Below, in pieces: positions 36,376 through 45,109 of a DNA stretch of 64,000 nt. Made by a program: the position numbers and the translations under genes. Within the stretch, counting starts at the first letter, position 1, and every line of letters begins with the position of its first letter. The notes below the pieces were generated by a model. The model was not told the origin of the DNA, did no database searches, and was given only the letters and a program-made list of their open reading frames with translations. Source of the stretch: Bog-105 sp965277435 (GTDB lineage Bacteria; Acidobacteriota; Terriglobia; Bryobacterales; Bryobacteraceae); the NCBI GenBank assembly GCA_965277435.1, contig OZ255821.1, forward strand, positions 5,518,001 through 5,582,000, written 5' to 3'.

Positions 36376-37986
36376 ATGCGGACGCTCTGTTTTTTGTCGA
36401 GTGTTTTGTTCTTAGCCGGCAGTTGCGAAGCGCAAGTCACCCTCGCGACCTCGCAATATGACAATGCGCGAACCGGCGCCAATCTGAGCGAGACTCTGTT
36501 AAACACCCGCAACGTGAACGTCAAGCAGTTCGGCAAGCTGTTTACACTGCCCGTGGATGGAGACGTCTATGCGCAACCGCTGTATGTTCCCAATCTGGAG
36601 ATTCCCGGAAAGGGTGTCCACAATGTGTTGCTCGTGGCCACAGAGCACGACAGCGTGTATGCTTTCGACGCCGCGAATCATCCCAATATCCCCTTATGGA
36701 CGAGGCACCTGGCAGATGAGACTAAGCGGGTCGTTCCGGTTCCGGTTGAGGCGCTGGGATGCCCCTTTATCAGCCCGGAAATTGGCATCACGGCGACGCC
36801 GGTGATCGATAGCAAGACACGAACCGTATATGTGTTGGCAAGGACCAGGGAAGGTGAACCTGGAAAGGCTCAGTTTTGGCAGCGGCTTCACGCGCTGGAC
36901 TTGACAACTGGAAGAGAGAAGCCGGGAAGTCCGGTGGTAATCAAAGCGACTATCGAATCGAAGAGCGGCGGCTTTCTTGGCTGGGGGCGAAGCACGGTGG
37001 AGTTTCTGGCCTTGCACGAAAACCCTCGAGCGGCGTTGCTGCTCTCGCGAGGGAGGGTTTATCTAAGCTGGGCTTCTTCCTGTGATGAACAGCCTTATCA
37101 CGGCTGGGTCATGGCATACGATGCACATACTTTGCAGCAGCTGGCAGTTTTGAACACATCGCCCGAAACGATGGAAAGCGGCATCTGGCAGAGCGATACA
37201 GGCCCGGCGGCGGACGAGGATGGGAACGTGTACGTCGCCACGGGCAACGGTGTTTTTGACGCCGCGACTGGTGGACGCGATTACGGAGACAGTCTGCTGC
37301 AGCTTCGACTGGATGCATCCGGGCTGCATGTACACGATTACTTCACTCCCTTCGACCAGGCTGAATTGTCAAGAACAGATGCTGATTTGGGATCGGGCGG
37401 TCCGATGTTGATACCGCTGGAAGCGGCAGAAGGAGCGAAGCTGGCAGTGGTGGGTGGGAAAGGCGGCGTGATCTATCTGCTGAACCGCGACAAGATGGGC
37501 AAATTCGACGAAAAGGACGACCGAAAAGCGCTTCAGAAAATCGACCTGGGAAAGCCGATTAAATCGGCGCCCGCCTACTGGAACGGGTGCGTTTATTATG
37601 CGGCGGGTGACGATGTTGTGAGAGAGTTTGCTGTACGAAAGCGCCAACTGCAGCAAGTCTCCGCTTCAGTTGAAGACCTCAGAGAGCCAGGCGCCACCCC
37701 CACCATTTCGGCCAATGGCAAGACGGACGGAATCCTTTGGTTGATTGAAACAAAGGTTTGGAACGGGCCGGATCGGACGGCCACGCTACACGCCTATGAT
37801 GCGGCCACTGTAGCGCACGAATTGTATTCGAGCGACCAGAACAGGAAGCGCGACCAAGCAGGCGTAGCGCGCCGTTTCAATATCCCCGCAGTAGCAAACG
37901 GCCGAGTGTACATCGGTGCGGAGCGAGAAGTGGATGTATACGGACTCTTGGGCGAGCCGCAGAACGATTCGCCCCAGAGCCAGTAA
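36376..37986 (+). CDS. PQQ-like beta-propeller protein, exported
   Basis: A 536-aa protein with a signal peptide (MRTLCFLSSVLFLAGSCEA). Repeated blades of the quinoprotein-like propeller are visible (VLLVATEHDSVYAFDA, GITATPVIDSKTRTVYVLART, HALDLTTGRE, VVGGKGGVIYLLNRD, FNIPAVANGRVYIGAEREVDVYG). It lacks the full set of PQQ ligand motifs by eye, so enzymatic activity is not assured. Convergent with the DUF3300 gene, 6 bp apart. Confidence 0.82.
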   Translation: MRTLCFLSSVLFLAGSCEAQVTLATSQYDNARTGANLSETLLNTRNVNVKQFGKLFTLPVDGDVYAQPLYVPNLEIPGKGVHNVLLVATEHDSVYAFDAANHPNIPLWTRHLADETKRVVPVPVEALGCPFISPEIGITATPVIDSKTRTVYVLARTREGEPGKAQFWQRLHALDLTTGREKPGSPVVIKATIESKSGGFLGWGRSTVEFLALHENPRAALLLSRGRVYLSWASSCDEQPYHGWVMAYDAHTLQQLAVLNTSPETMESGIWQSDTGPAADEDGNVYVATGNGVFDAATGGRDYGDSLLQLRLDASGLHVHDYFTPFDQAELSRTDADLGSGGPMLIPLEAAEGAKLAVVGGKGGVIYLLNRDKMGKFDEKDDRKALQKIDLGKPIKSAPAYWNGCVYYAAGDDVVREFAVRKRQLQQVSASVEDLREPGATPTISANGKTDGILWLIETKVWNGPDRTATLHAYDAATVAHELYSSDQNRKRDQAGVARRFNIPAVANGRVYIGAEREVDVYGLLGEPQNDSPQSQ

Positions 37987-37992
37987 TTTGGT

Positions 37993-39057
37993 TTAGTGAT
38001 GGTCGTGGCCGCGATGATCATCGCCATGCCACTCGTGGTGTTCGACCCGCGGGCCTTCTACCCGGTGATAGGGTTCTGCGTAAGGATGCACGTAGACGGC
38101 GCGGTTAGACCAGGTACGATTCCAGGGGCGATGGTCTACCAGGATCGTGTGTTCTCGCCAGCCGAATCCGGCCCCACCCCAACCCCACGGAGCAAAGGAC
38201 GCACCGATTGTGATACCGCCGCCAAAACGGATCGCGCCTCCCACAAAGAAGCCGGGACGAGGACGAGCAAAAACTACCACCGGATTGTAATACGGTACAT
38301 AGTAATAAGCGGGATTGATGGGCACGATCTGGATGGCTCCGGGACCGGCTACATCCACTCGAACGTACTGATTGTTTTGCAGGTAGCCATAGTCATACGC
38401 TTCCTGCCGGCGGCGTTGCGCGGCATCCATCACCTGATCGCGTTGCGCGAGAACGGCGTTTCCCAGCGCTTGCGTCCAGGCTGGATAGCGGGCCATATAG
38501 TCCAGTACGCTGGGAAATGGTAGCAGAGCCATCACGCTCGGATCGAAGTTTAAGTTATCAGCTCGGATCGCTTGCGCCAGAGCGTCTCCTTTGAGGTACT
38601 GGTGCGCATTAGACCAACCCGCGGCATCCGGTATTTGATTCCCAACGGTAGAAGCGGTCAGGACTTGCGCCAGCAGGCCGTCCGGATAAAGAGCGATTGG
38701 CGCCACAAGCTGATCGAGTTGCTGCGGTGCGAGCGCAGGGGGAGCAGGATATTGCGCTGGCGGGTACTGGCCCTGTTGTGGAGGATACGAGTTCGGTTGA
38801 GGGTATTGTCCCTGCTGCGTCGGAGCGGGATAGGGCTGCGGAGCTTGCGTCTGAGGGTATTGAGAAGGTGAAGGATACTGTCCCTGCGGAGGGTACTGCG
38901 GCGGCGGTGCCTGCTGCTGCGGATCTTGCGGCTGAGGGGCTTGCGCCGGTGGATACTGCTGCTGATTTGGATCCTGCGCCCAAACGGGGCTGGCCAACAG
39001 GAAAGCGCAGAGTGCTGCCGCCCCTGTGAATTGCAGACGCCAATTGCTCGATATCAT
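37993..39057 (-). CDS. DUF3300 protein with Pro/Gln-rich region
   Basis: A 354-aa exported protein: signal peptide to about residue 28 (SPVWAQ), a low-complexity Pro/Gln/Tyr segment (about 29-115, repeats of PPQGQYP type), then the DUF3300 domain (LDQLVAPIALYPDGLLAQVLTASTV, WTQALGNAVLAQRDQVMDAAQRRRQEAYDYG). The C-terminus is His-rich. ATG supported by GGGAGG 8 nt upstream. Family function unknown; probably envelope-associated. Confidence 0.88.
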   Translation of the reverse strand: MISSNWRLQFTGAAALCAFLLASPVWAQDPNQQQYPPAQAPQPQDPQQQAPPPQYPPQGQYPSPSQYPQTQAPQPYPAPTQQGQYPQPNSYPPQQGQYPPAQYPAPPALAPQQLDQLVAPIALYPDGLLAQVLTASTVGNQIPDAAGWSNAHQYLKGDALAQAIRADNLNFDPSVMALLPFPSVLDYMARYPAWTQALGNAVLAQRDQVMDAAQRRRQEAYDYGYLQNNQYVRVDVAGPGAIQIVPINPAYYYVPYYNPVVVFARPRPGFFVGGAIRFGGGITIGASFAPWGWGGAGFGWREHTILVDHRPWNRTWSNRAVYVHPYAEPYHRVEGPRVEHHEWHGDDHRGHDHH

Positions 39058-39265
39058 TTGAACTGCCTCCCGGCGGTCGTTCTGTAGCGACTGCCAATAG
39101 TATGGACGTGTTGTGGCAGAGCGAAGATACGCAGCGATCACGGGACTCAACATTAAGAGTGGATTAAGGCACCCCGTTCTACCGCTCCGTCCTTCGCTGG
39201 TAGTAACGAGGAGTGTTGTGGAGTCGAACCTCCGCTGTTCGTGGTAGATCTAGATTGGAAGTTGT

Positions 39266-39550
39266 ATGCGAGTTATTTTCGAGTTTATCGTCATCATTGC
39301 AGTCGTGCTGATCGCGCGGGCGGTGCTGACGAGTGTCTTGGCCGGGATCGCGCGGGCGTCTTCACAGTCTTTTGCGCAACCGGGCAACAAGCAGGCGCCG
39401 CCGCAGAATGTCACCGGCGAACTACACAAGGATCCCGTGTGCGGAACTTACGTAGCGGGAGGCTCGGCTCTGAAGCGGCAGGTCGGTAACCAAACCTTCT
39501 ACTACTGTTCCGAAGGTTGCCGCGAAAAGCATGCACTGGTGGCACGCTGA
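39266..39550 (+). CDS. membrane-anchored YHS-like metal-binding protein
   Basis: A 94-aa protein with one N-terminal membrane helix (about 4-27) and a small cysteine domain DPVCGTYV ... YYCSEGCREKH with Cys59, Cys81 and Cys85, resembling the YHS/PP0621 type. Probably binds a transition metal (inference). Ends 14 bp from the convergent aldo/keto reductase gene. Confidence 0.78.
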   Translation: MRVIFEFIVIIAVVLIARAVLTSVLAGIARASSQSFAQPGNKQAPPQNVTGELHKDPVCGTYVAGGSALKRQVGNQTFYYCSEGCREKHALVAR

Positions 39551-39564
39551 CCACGGCTGCAGAA

Positions 39565-40554
39565 TTAGCCGAGCCACTGAGGATGCTGTGCCGTTCCGTC
39601 ATAGACCTGACTGGTTTTAAACAGCTCATAACGACCGTGTTGAGCGGCCTCACGGGTCTTAGATACCAGCGCGGTCAATTGCCCAGGAGAGAGCGGTTGA
39701 AAGGTCCGGGCCGCTTCAAAAGCCTGGTCCAAAATCTTCATACTGTCGCAACCGGTGATGACCACCGAAGTAGGAAGGTTAAGAGCATAGTGCAGGCATT
39801 CTATAGGGGTCACCGTCTTGCTCTCGAGAATATGTCCGCCGCCCATCGGTTTCATGCCGAGGACTGCGGTTCCCTGGTCGACGAGTTTGCTGACAACGTT
39901 ATTGGCAAAGCTGCGGAAATGGTAGTCCATCAAGTTGAGCGGCATCTGGCACGAATCGAAGTGGAAGCCGTGCGCCTGCGCCATCTCGAGCATGCGTTCG
40001 TGGACGAGCGGGTCTTTGTGTCCGGTGAAACCGATATAGCGCACCTTCCCCGCCTGTTTAGCCGCTTCTACCGCCTCGCGCGCTCCCCCTTGGGCAAAAA
40101 ATCGGTCGGGGTCTTCCAGGCGGATATTCTCGTGAAACTGAATGAGATCGATATGGTCGGTTTGCAGGCGGCGCAGCGATTCATCGATTTGCGTCGAGGC
40201 GGCCTGCTTGGTGCGGCCGTCGAACTTCGTCATGAGAAATGCTTTTTGCCGGTAGCCGTCACGTAGCGCTTTGCCCATGCGAACTTCGGAAACGCCGTCG
40301 GCATAATCCCAGCAGTTATCGAGGAACGTGATGCCGCGATCGAGCGCGGACCGCACAATGTGAATCCCTTCGGCTTCATCTTTGGGGACAGAGATGTGAA
40401 AGCCGCCCAAACCGATGGCGGAGACCCGCTGCCCAGTCGTGCCCAACTGCCGGTAGATCATGCCGTTCGAGTCCGCCTTACTGGAAGTCTGGGCGTTGGC
40501 CACAGCCGTAAGACCCGCTCCGGCAATTACATTGAGAGCTTGTCGTCTGTCCAT
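39565..40554 (-). CDS. exported aldo/keto reductase
   Basis: A 329-aa AKR with a Tat-like leader (MDRRQALNVIAGAGLTAVANA). Catalytic regions are LDNCWDYADGVSEVRMGKAL (Asp, Tyr), TKFDGR (Lys) and IQFHEN (His). The fold then runs to SVVITGCDSM in the cofactor site. It is not close to the aldo/keto reductase at 29666. Its start is 42 bp from the divergent DUF423 gene. Substrate unknown. Confidence 0.9.
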   Translation of the reverse strand: MDRRQALNVIAGAGLTAVANAQTSSKADSNGMIYRQLGTTGQRVSAIGLGGFHISVPKDEAEGIHIVRSALDRGITFLDNCWDYADGVSEVRMGKALRDGYRQKAFLMTKFDGRTKQAASTQIDESLRRLQTDHIDLIQFHENIRLEDPDRFFAQGGAREAVEAAKQAGKVRYIGFTGHKDPLVHERMLEMAQAHGFHFDSCQMPLNLMDYHFRSFANNVVSKLVDQGTAVLGMKPMGGGHILESKTVTPIECLHYALNLPTSVVITGCDSMKILDQAFEAARTFQPLSPGQLTALVSKTREAAQHGRYELFKTSQVYDGTAQHPQWLG

Positions 40555-40598
40555 AGCTATAAGACTAGACTCAATCGGCGGCTGATACAACGGAAGTG

Positions 40599-40976
40599 AT
40601 GAATTGGACTGCGACTGGCGCGTTACTGATGGCGGCAGCGGTGGGCTTAGGGGCTTTCGGCGCCCATGGTTTACGCGACAGGCTGGATGCGTATTCCATG
40701 TCAGTGTACGAAAAAGCCGTGTTTTACCATTTCGTACACGCGCTCGGAATCTTACTGGTCGCGCTCCTCGCGCGCACGAACGCAATCAGTCTGGAGGGAG
40801 AAACGCGGGTAGGTTGGCTCCTGCTGGCAGGCATCTTGATCTTCTCGGGAAGTCTTTACGCGCTAGCCATTTCGGGCGTTCGTGTGCTCGGCGCCATCAC
40901 ACCGATTGGCGGTTTAGCGTTTATTGCAGGTTGGCTGCTGCTCGCTTACGAAGCTGTCCGCGCCCGGCGTTCTTGA
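40599..40976 (+). CDS. DUF423 membrane protein
   Basis: A 125-aa protein with four membrane helices matching DUF423 (ALLMAAAVGLGAFGAHGLRD, YEKAVFYHFVHALGIL, LAISGVRVLGAITPIGGLAFIAGW). Function unknown in this widespread family. A GTG one codon upstream (40596) is also possible. It overlaps the 3' end of the convergent rsmG by 31 bp. Confidence 0.9.
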   Translation: MNWTATGALLMAAAVGLGAFGAHGLRDRLDAYSMSVYEKAVFYHFVHALGILLVALLARTNAISLEGETRVGWLLLAGILIFSGSLYALAISGVRVLGAITPIGGLAFIAGWLLLAYEAVRARRS

Positions 40977-41599
40977 GCCGAAAGGCTGATTAGGGTCCGG
41001 CTTCCCAGCTCATAGGGCAGATCGTACCGGAAGATGATTTCGGCGCACAGCGAATCGGTTTGGAAATCGGCGATTTCCGAAAGTACGTCGGGTCCTTTGT
41101 AAAGCAGCAGACGAGACCCTTTCAGCAAAGCCCTACGGAATAGCGGTACCAGGCGATGCATGGGAGCCACGGCTCGGGCGGTGATGATCTCAGGGCGCAG
41201 CGATTGCGCCAGTGTTTCGGCCCGTTCGGATGAAACCTCGACGTTAGACAAGGCCAGCGATTCGACAGCGGCATCGACAAAGCGGGCCTTTTTGCCGATA
41301 GACTCCGAGAGAACGAAACGGATCTCCGGCAGCACGATGGAGAGTGGGACGCCCGGGAAGCCGGCGCCCGTGCCGACGTCGAGAACCCGCCTCGCATTCT
41401 GGAAAAAGGTCCAGGGCAGAACCGAATCAAGCACGTGTTTGACGGCTGCTTCCCTGGGGTTGGAAAGGCGAGTGAGATTCATGTACTCATTGGCGGCGGA
41501 GATGAGCCGGAGGTGTTCGGCGGATTTTTCGATCAGACGGCTACGATGGGGAACGTCTGGGGGTAGAAGAGAATCCAGCTCTTCCTCATAGGGCTGCAC
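40946..41599 (-). CDS. rsmG: 16S rRNA (guanine527-N7)-methyltransferase RsmG
   Basis: A 217-aa SAM-dependent enzyme that methylates G527 of 16S rRNA. SAM motif VLDVGTGAGFPGVPLSI (72-88), LSESIGKKARF, and TARAVAP (acidic/Arg pocket) are conserved, and the N-terminus has NLTRL. Start is a GTG. In most bacteria it sits with mnmG and parAB; here it lies alone, next to a toxin-antitoxin pair. Confidence 0.95.
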   Translation of the reverse strand: MQPYEEELDSLLPPDVPHRSRLIEKSAEHLRLISAANEYMNLTRLSNPREAAVKHVLDSVLPWTFFQNARRVLDVGTGAGFPGVPLSIVLPEIRFVLSESIGKKARFVDAAVESLALSNVEVSSERAETLAQSLRPEIITARAVAPMHRLVPLFRRALLKGSRLLLYKGPDVLSEIADFQTDSLCAEIIFRYDLPYELGSRTLISLSAQERRARTAS

Positions 41600-41666
41600 G
41601 CTTTATCTTGACATCGCCCCAAACAAGCGTCGTTTGCGGAGGTGGCCTCCCCAGCATTACTATATG

Positions 41667-41672
41667 TATAAT
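41667..41672 (+). promoter_or_regulatory. -10 hexamer of a probable leaderless transcript
   Basis: A perfect TATAAT lies 6 nt before the antitoxin ATG (41679), so transcription would start at or next to the start codon and no Shine-Dalgarno is present. The region around it (TTAC...GTAA ends) is partly palindromic and could be the AbrB autoregulation site. Confidence 0.45.
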
Positions 41673-41678
41673 TATGCA

Positions 41679-41903
41679 ATGGTAACGCTAAAACTCACGA
41701 CAGTAGGCACATCCACCGGAGCCGTTATTCCAAAGGAAATGTTGACCAGGCTGAAGGTCGGAAAGGGCGATTCGTTATTTGCCATCGAGACGCAGGAAGG
41801 CTATCTTCTGACGCCGTATGATCCTGCCATCGACGAGCAGCTGAAAATCGGGCGGCGATTTATAAAGCAGTACCGAGACACGTTCAAGGTTCTGGCAGAG
41901 TGA
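41679..41903 (+). CDS. AbrB/SpoVT-like antitoxin
   Basis: A 74-aa protein with the swapped-hairpin AbrB DNA-binding domain (LKLTTVGTSTGAVIPKEMLTRLKVGKGDSLFAI) and a C-terminal tail likely to bind the toxin. It precedes the Doc-type toxin gene by 16 nt, the usual antitoxin-toxin order. The start lacks a ribosome site and follows a TATAAT closely, suggesting leaderless expression. Confidence 0.88.
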   Translation: MVTLKLTTVGTSTGAVIPKEMLTRLKVGKGDSLFAIETQEGYLLTPYDPAIDEQLKIGRRFIKQYRDTFKVLAE

Positions 41904-41919
41904 GGATTTTCAACTGGAG

Positions 41920-42300
41920 TTGACACGGCAGTGGATCAGCAAGAAAGCGTTGTTGCTACTGCACGAGGAAAGCTTGACGGAGTTTGGCGGAGCGCGTGGG
42001 CTGCGAGACGAGGGATTACTCGATTCGGCGTTGGCTCGACCCGAGAACTTGCAGGCTTATCGTCCAGAAAGCACGATGGCGGAGCTTGCAGCGGCATACG
42101 GCTTTGGAATCACAAAAAATCACGCTTTTGTAGACGGGAACAAGCGTGCCGCATTTCTGGCCATTGGATTGTTCCTGGGTATCAATGGCGCCTGGTTGGA
42201 AGCGCAGCAGGTCGACTCCATTGAGACGATGCTCGATGTAGCGAGTGGAGAACTCAGCGAGGCTGGCCTGGCGGTGTGGATTAGAGAAAAGCGCGTGTAG
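41920..42300 (+). CDS. Doc-type (death-on-curing) Fic-fold toxin
   Basis: A 126-aa toxin. The Fic/Doc motif reads HAFVDGNKR (residues 68-76), the Doc form of HxFx(D/N)GNKR, with all key residues kept. Doc enzymes phosphorylate EF-Tu and stop translation (known for P1 Doc). The start is uncertain: TTG at 41920 fits family length, but a CTG at 41914 is better spaced from GAGG. Forms a module with the upstream AbrB-like antitoxin. Confidence 0.9.
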   Translation: MTRQWISKKALLLLHEESLTEFGGARGLRDEGLLDSALARPENLQAYRPESTMAELAAAYGFGITKNHAFVDGNKRAAFLAIGLFLGINGAWLEAQQVDSIETMLDVASGELSEAGLAVWIREKRV

Positions 42301-42303
42301 TGA

Positions 42304-43647
42304 TCACACGTTGCTTTCGGACGGATGAGTCCAGGGAGCCCGATACGGACGGGTGAGCAGCCGGTTGGCTTCCTCGTCGCCCGTCACTTGCTGCTGTTGA
42401 GAATCCCACTGCAAAGTTCGGCCGAGTTTCATGGAGTTGTTGGCCAGAATGCACGAAGCCGTCGAGATGTGCCCTTCCTCGATGGTTGAAACAGGCTTAG
42501 TCCGCGTGTCGATGGCGTGCAAAAAGTTCTTCATGTGATAGCGCACCGCAGGCGCCACATGCGTTTCCAGATCTTTTTCAGTCTTGTCCTCTGGATACTG
42601 CGCGAATTCGTAAGTCACGTCTTTGTGAACACGTTGGCCGCCGCCCTGCGGGATGAAGTCGTAACTATAAACACTGACTTTGAGCGTGCCTTTGTCCCCA
42701 TAGAAAGTAGCGCCCCAGGGATACTTGGGATCGGCTGCCTCGCCCCACGAACGGTGCTGCCAAACCACCCGCAGGTCGTTGAAATCGAAAGTAGCGGTTT
42801 GCGTATCGGAGATGTTCGCCTTACTCGCTTTGTCGACGAGAATGCCGCCGGTAGAGGCGATACGAGTGGGCCATCCGAGATCGAGCATGAAGCGCGTCAT
42901 GTCGAGCATGTGAACAGCCATGTCGCCGACAATGCCGTTACCGTATTGCATAAAAGCACGCCACTTACGCGGGTGGATTAGCGCGTTGTACGGCTGCATA
43001 GGCGCGGGACCGGTCCACATTTCGTAGTCAAAATAGGGCGGCGGAGAAATGTCGGGCGGGTTCTCGGTAGCGCGCATATGGTAGTAGCAATAGATCTCGA
43101 CCAGCGCGATTTTGCCCAGCTTGCCTTCCCGAATGAAACGATCGCGTGCCTCGACAATGTGCGGTGTACTGCGGCGCTGGAGGCCGACCTGAACGACGCG
43201 ATTGTATTTGTGAGCCGCCTCCACCATGGCGCGCCCTTCCGACACGTCGGCGCTGATAGGCTTTTGCACCCACACGTCGAGGCCAGCTTTAACGGCTTCG
43301 ATCATGATAAGCGCGTGCCAGTGATCGGGGGGCGCAATCAGTACCAGGTCGAGATCCTTGGCGGCGAGCATCTGGCGGAAATCGCCGTAGGTGCGCGGTT
43401 GCTTGTGGGAACGCTGCCGGCCGGCGACGATGCTGGCAGCTTCGGTCAGCATGTGCTTGTCTGGGTCGCACAGCGAGACCACTTCAACTGGAGCAACCTG
43501 TATGAGGCGCAGCAGATCGGATTTGCCATACCAGCCGCAACCAATCAATCCGACACGGCGCGGCTTCTCGTCCGTTTGACCATGCCCCTGCCCGAGCGCG
43601 AGACCCGCAACGCCGGTCGCTTGAAGAAATTCTCGTCGATTCACCAT
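42304..43647 (-). CDS. Tat-exported Gfo/Idh/MocA family oxidoreductase
   Basis: A 447-aa protein with signal MVNRREFLQATGVAGLALG, Rossmann motif VGLIGCGWYGKSDL, and VQKPISADV in place of the usual EKP (Gln before Lys). The C-terminal domain has MAVHMLDMTRFMLDLGWP. Its ATG lies 1 nt after the stop of the GH27 alpha-galactosidase gene, so both are translated together and may act on the same sugar (inference). Confidence 0.9.
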   Translation of the reverse strand: MVNRREFLQATGVAGLALGQGHGQTDEKPRRVGLIGCGWYGKSDLLRLIQVAPVEVVSLCDPDKHMLTEAASIVAGRQRSHKQPRTYGDFRQMLAAKDLDLVLIAPPDHWHALIMIEAVKAGLDVWVQKPISADVSEGRAMVEAAHKYNRVVQVGLQRRSTPHIVEARDRFIREGKLGKIALVEIYCYYHMRATENPPDISPPPYFDYEMWTGPAPMQPYNALIHPRKWRAFMQYGNGIVGDMAVHMLDMTRFMLDLGWPTRIASTGGILVDKASKANISDTQTATFDFNDLRVVWQHRSWGEAADPKYPWGATFYGDKGTLKVSVYSYDFIPQGGGQRVHKDVTYEFAQYPEDKTEKDLETHVAPAVRYHMKNFLHAIDTRTKPVSTIEEGHISTASCILANNSMKLGRTLQWDSQQQQVTGDEEANRLLTRPYRAPWTHPSESNV

Positions 43648-43648
43648 T

Positions 43649-45097
43649 TCATTTCACCTCATACAGCATGGATGCATGTGGAGCGAGTGCTACTTTCAGA
43701 CGGTCCGCCTGATCGAGATCTTTTTGCGCCCATAAATCGCGGATACGAAAAGAGGTTCCACTCAGCCCAAGACTTTGCAGCGGGTACTCAACAGTTTGCT
43801 TTGCACTGGAGAGATTGAAAAGTGCCACCCACGCGCCGCGTCCGTTTGCCTGCTTTGAAATCCAGACAGCTTTCTTGGCGTCGTTGACCGCAGCCTGCGC
43901 CCCTATCGAATGCTGGTTGACGGCCAGCACTTCCGGATTTATCAAGAGCGATTTCGTCCAGTCATCCATTTTGGTCAGATTGCCACCCATGAACAAGGGA
44001 GAGCGGAAGATGCACCAGGCCGTGATCAGAGTTCGCTGCTCGTCGCGTGTCAGGTTCGTCTCGCGGGGCTCTCCCAGGCCCGGTCGGGGGCCCAGGAAGC
44101 CGATAGGCAGCATATCGGCGTCGGGCCAGTGTCCACCGCCGGTGAAGGTCGCCCAGGAGGCAGCCACAGGGAACTGCTCGACGAGCCCTTGCGAGAAATC
44201 AATTTTCTTGTCATGCGCCCAGTGATCCCAGACATCGTTCGAGATGCGCCACATCTGCGCGAACTTGCGGAAGTCAGTGGCATGGTCGAGCGGCGCGGGC
44301 CCCGGAGAGAGACTTAGCACCATAGGCCGCGCGGTCTTTTGGAGCGCCTGGCTGATCATCTCGATCTCGTCGCCTTTGTAGGGATGCGCGGCGATGCAAT
44401 CCACCTTTACCAAGTCAACACCCCAGTCCGCGTAGAGTTGGGCAACGGAGTCATAGTAAGCCTGTCCAGCCGGCGTCGCCCGGACGCCATAGTTGTCGGC
44501 GTTCCAGGGGCAGGTATCGGACTTGTCAACCGCATCGCTGGCTTGGAAGGAGGAGTGCGCGAAGGTGACGTCGCGTTCCACCGCCTGCTTGGGAATACCA
44601 CGAATGATATGGATGCCGAACTTTAAACCGAGCGAATGAACATAATCGGCGAGCGGTTTGAATCCGGCATCAGCAAGCACAGGCCGCGATCCCGCGCCAC
44701 CAGACGAAAGAGGAACTTCGGCGGACTTGGGCGCGGGTCGCGAGTCCGTTGTGCTGCGAAATTCCTTAGAAGCGGCGGAAGGAAAACGATTGGTGGCCGG
44801 AAAATAGCGGCCGTCTTTGCTCATCGTGAACTGAAACGTGCCGGGTTTACCTTCGGGATTCTTGAGGTACCAGCCTTCGTCGACCACCACGTATTGCCAG
44901 CCGAAGCGCTTCAGGTTAGCGGCCAGCCATTGCGCATTCTCCTTAAACTCAGCTTCAGTAACCGAGAGGCCGAACGAATCCCAACTATTCCAGCCCATGG
45001 GAGGATTGGGAGCGATTTGGGAGTCGAGGTGGGGGGCGGCAGCGAGCAGCAGGAGGAGACTACAGCAGAGTTTGCGCGAGGGCATTGGAAACAACAT
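43649..45097 (-). CDS. GH27 alpha-galactosidase-type glycosidase, exported
   Basis: A 482-aa protein with a signal peptide (about 1-26). GH27 features: PPMGWNSWDSFG (33-44), VVVDEGW, and KVDC with Asp233 as the nucleophile; the acid/base is probably Asp288 in RISNDVWD. A segment of about 33 residues (110-143, Ser/Pro-rich) interrupts the usual link between RFP and GFKPLADYVHSLG. It releases alpha-galactosyl or related residues outside the cytoplasm. Coupled to the downstream Gfo/Idh/MocA gene. Confidence 0.92.
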   Translation of the reverse strand: MLFPMPSRKLCCSLLLLLAAAPHLDSQIAPNPPMGWNSWDSFGLSVTEAEFKENAQWLAANLKRFGWQYVVVDEGWYLKNPEGKPGTFQFTMSKDGRYFPATNRFPSAASKEFRSTTDSRPAPKSAEVPLSSGGAGSRPVLADAGFKPLADYVHSLGLKFGIHIIRGIPKQAVERDVTFAHSSFQASDAVDKSDTCPWNADNYGVRATPAGQAYYDSVAQLYADWGVDLVKVDCIAAHPYKGDEIEMISQALQKTARPMVLSLSPGPAPLDHATDFRKFAQMWRISNDVWDHWAHDKKIDFSQGLVEQFPVAASWATFTGGGHWPDADMLPIGFLGPRPGLGEPRETNLTRDEQRTLITAWCIFRSPLFMGGNLTKMDDWTKSLLINPEVLAVNQHSIGAQAAVNDAKKAVWISKQANGRGAWVALFNLSSAKQTVEYPLQSLGLSGTSFRIRDLWAQKDLDQADRLKVALAPHASMLYEVK

Positions 45098-45109
45098 ACA
45101 ACGAGGCTT

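Noticed and set aside
39205..39245. TCGAACC motif resembling a tRNA T arm
   Set aside because: The T stem has mismatches and no acceptor, anticodon arm or CCA can be fitted, so neither a tRNA nor a clear fragment can be supported.
39517..40266. 249-codon plus-strand frame opposite the exported aldo/keto reductase
   Set aside because: Antisense to a clear enzyme with Tat signal and catalytic residues; no own signals.
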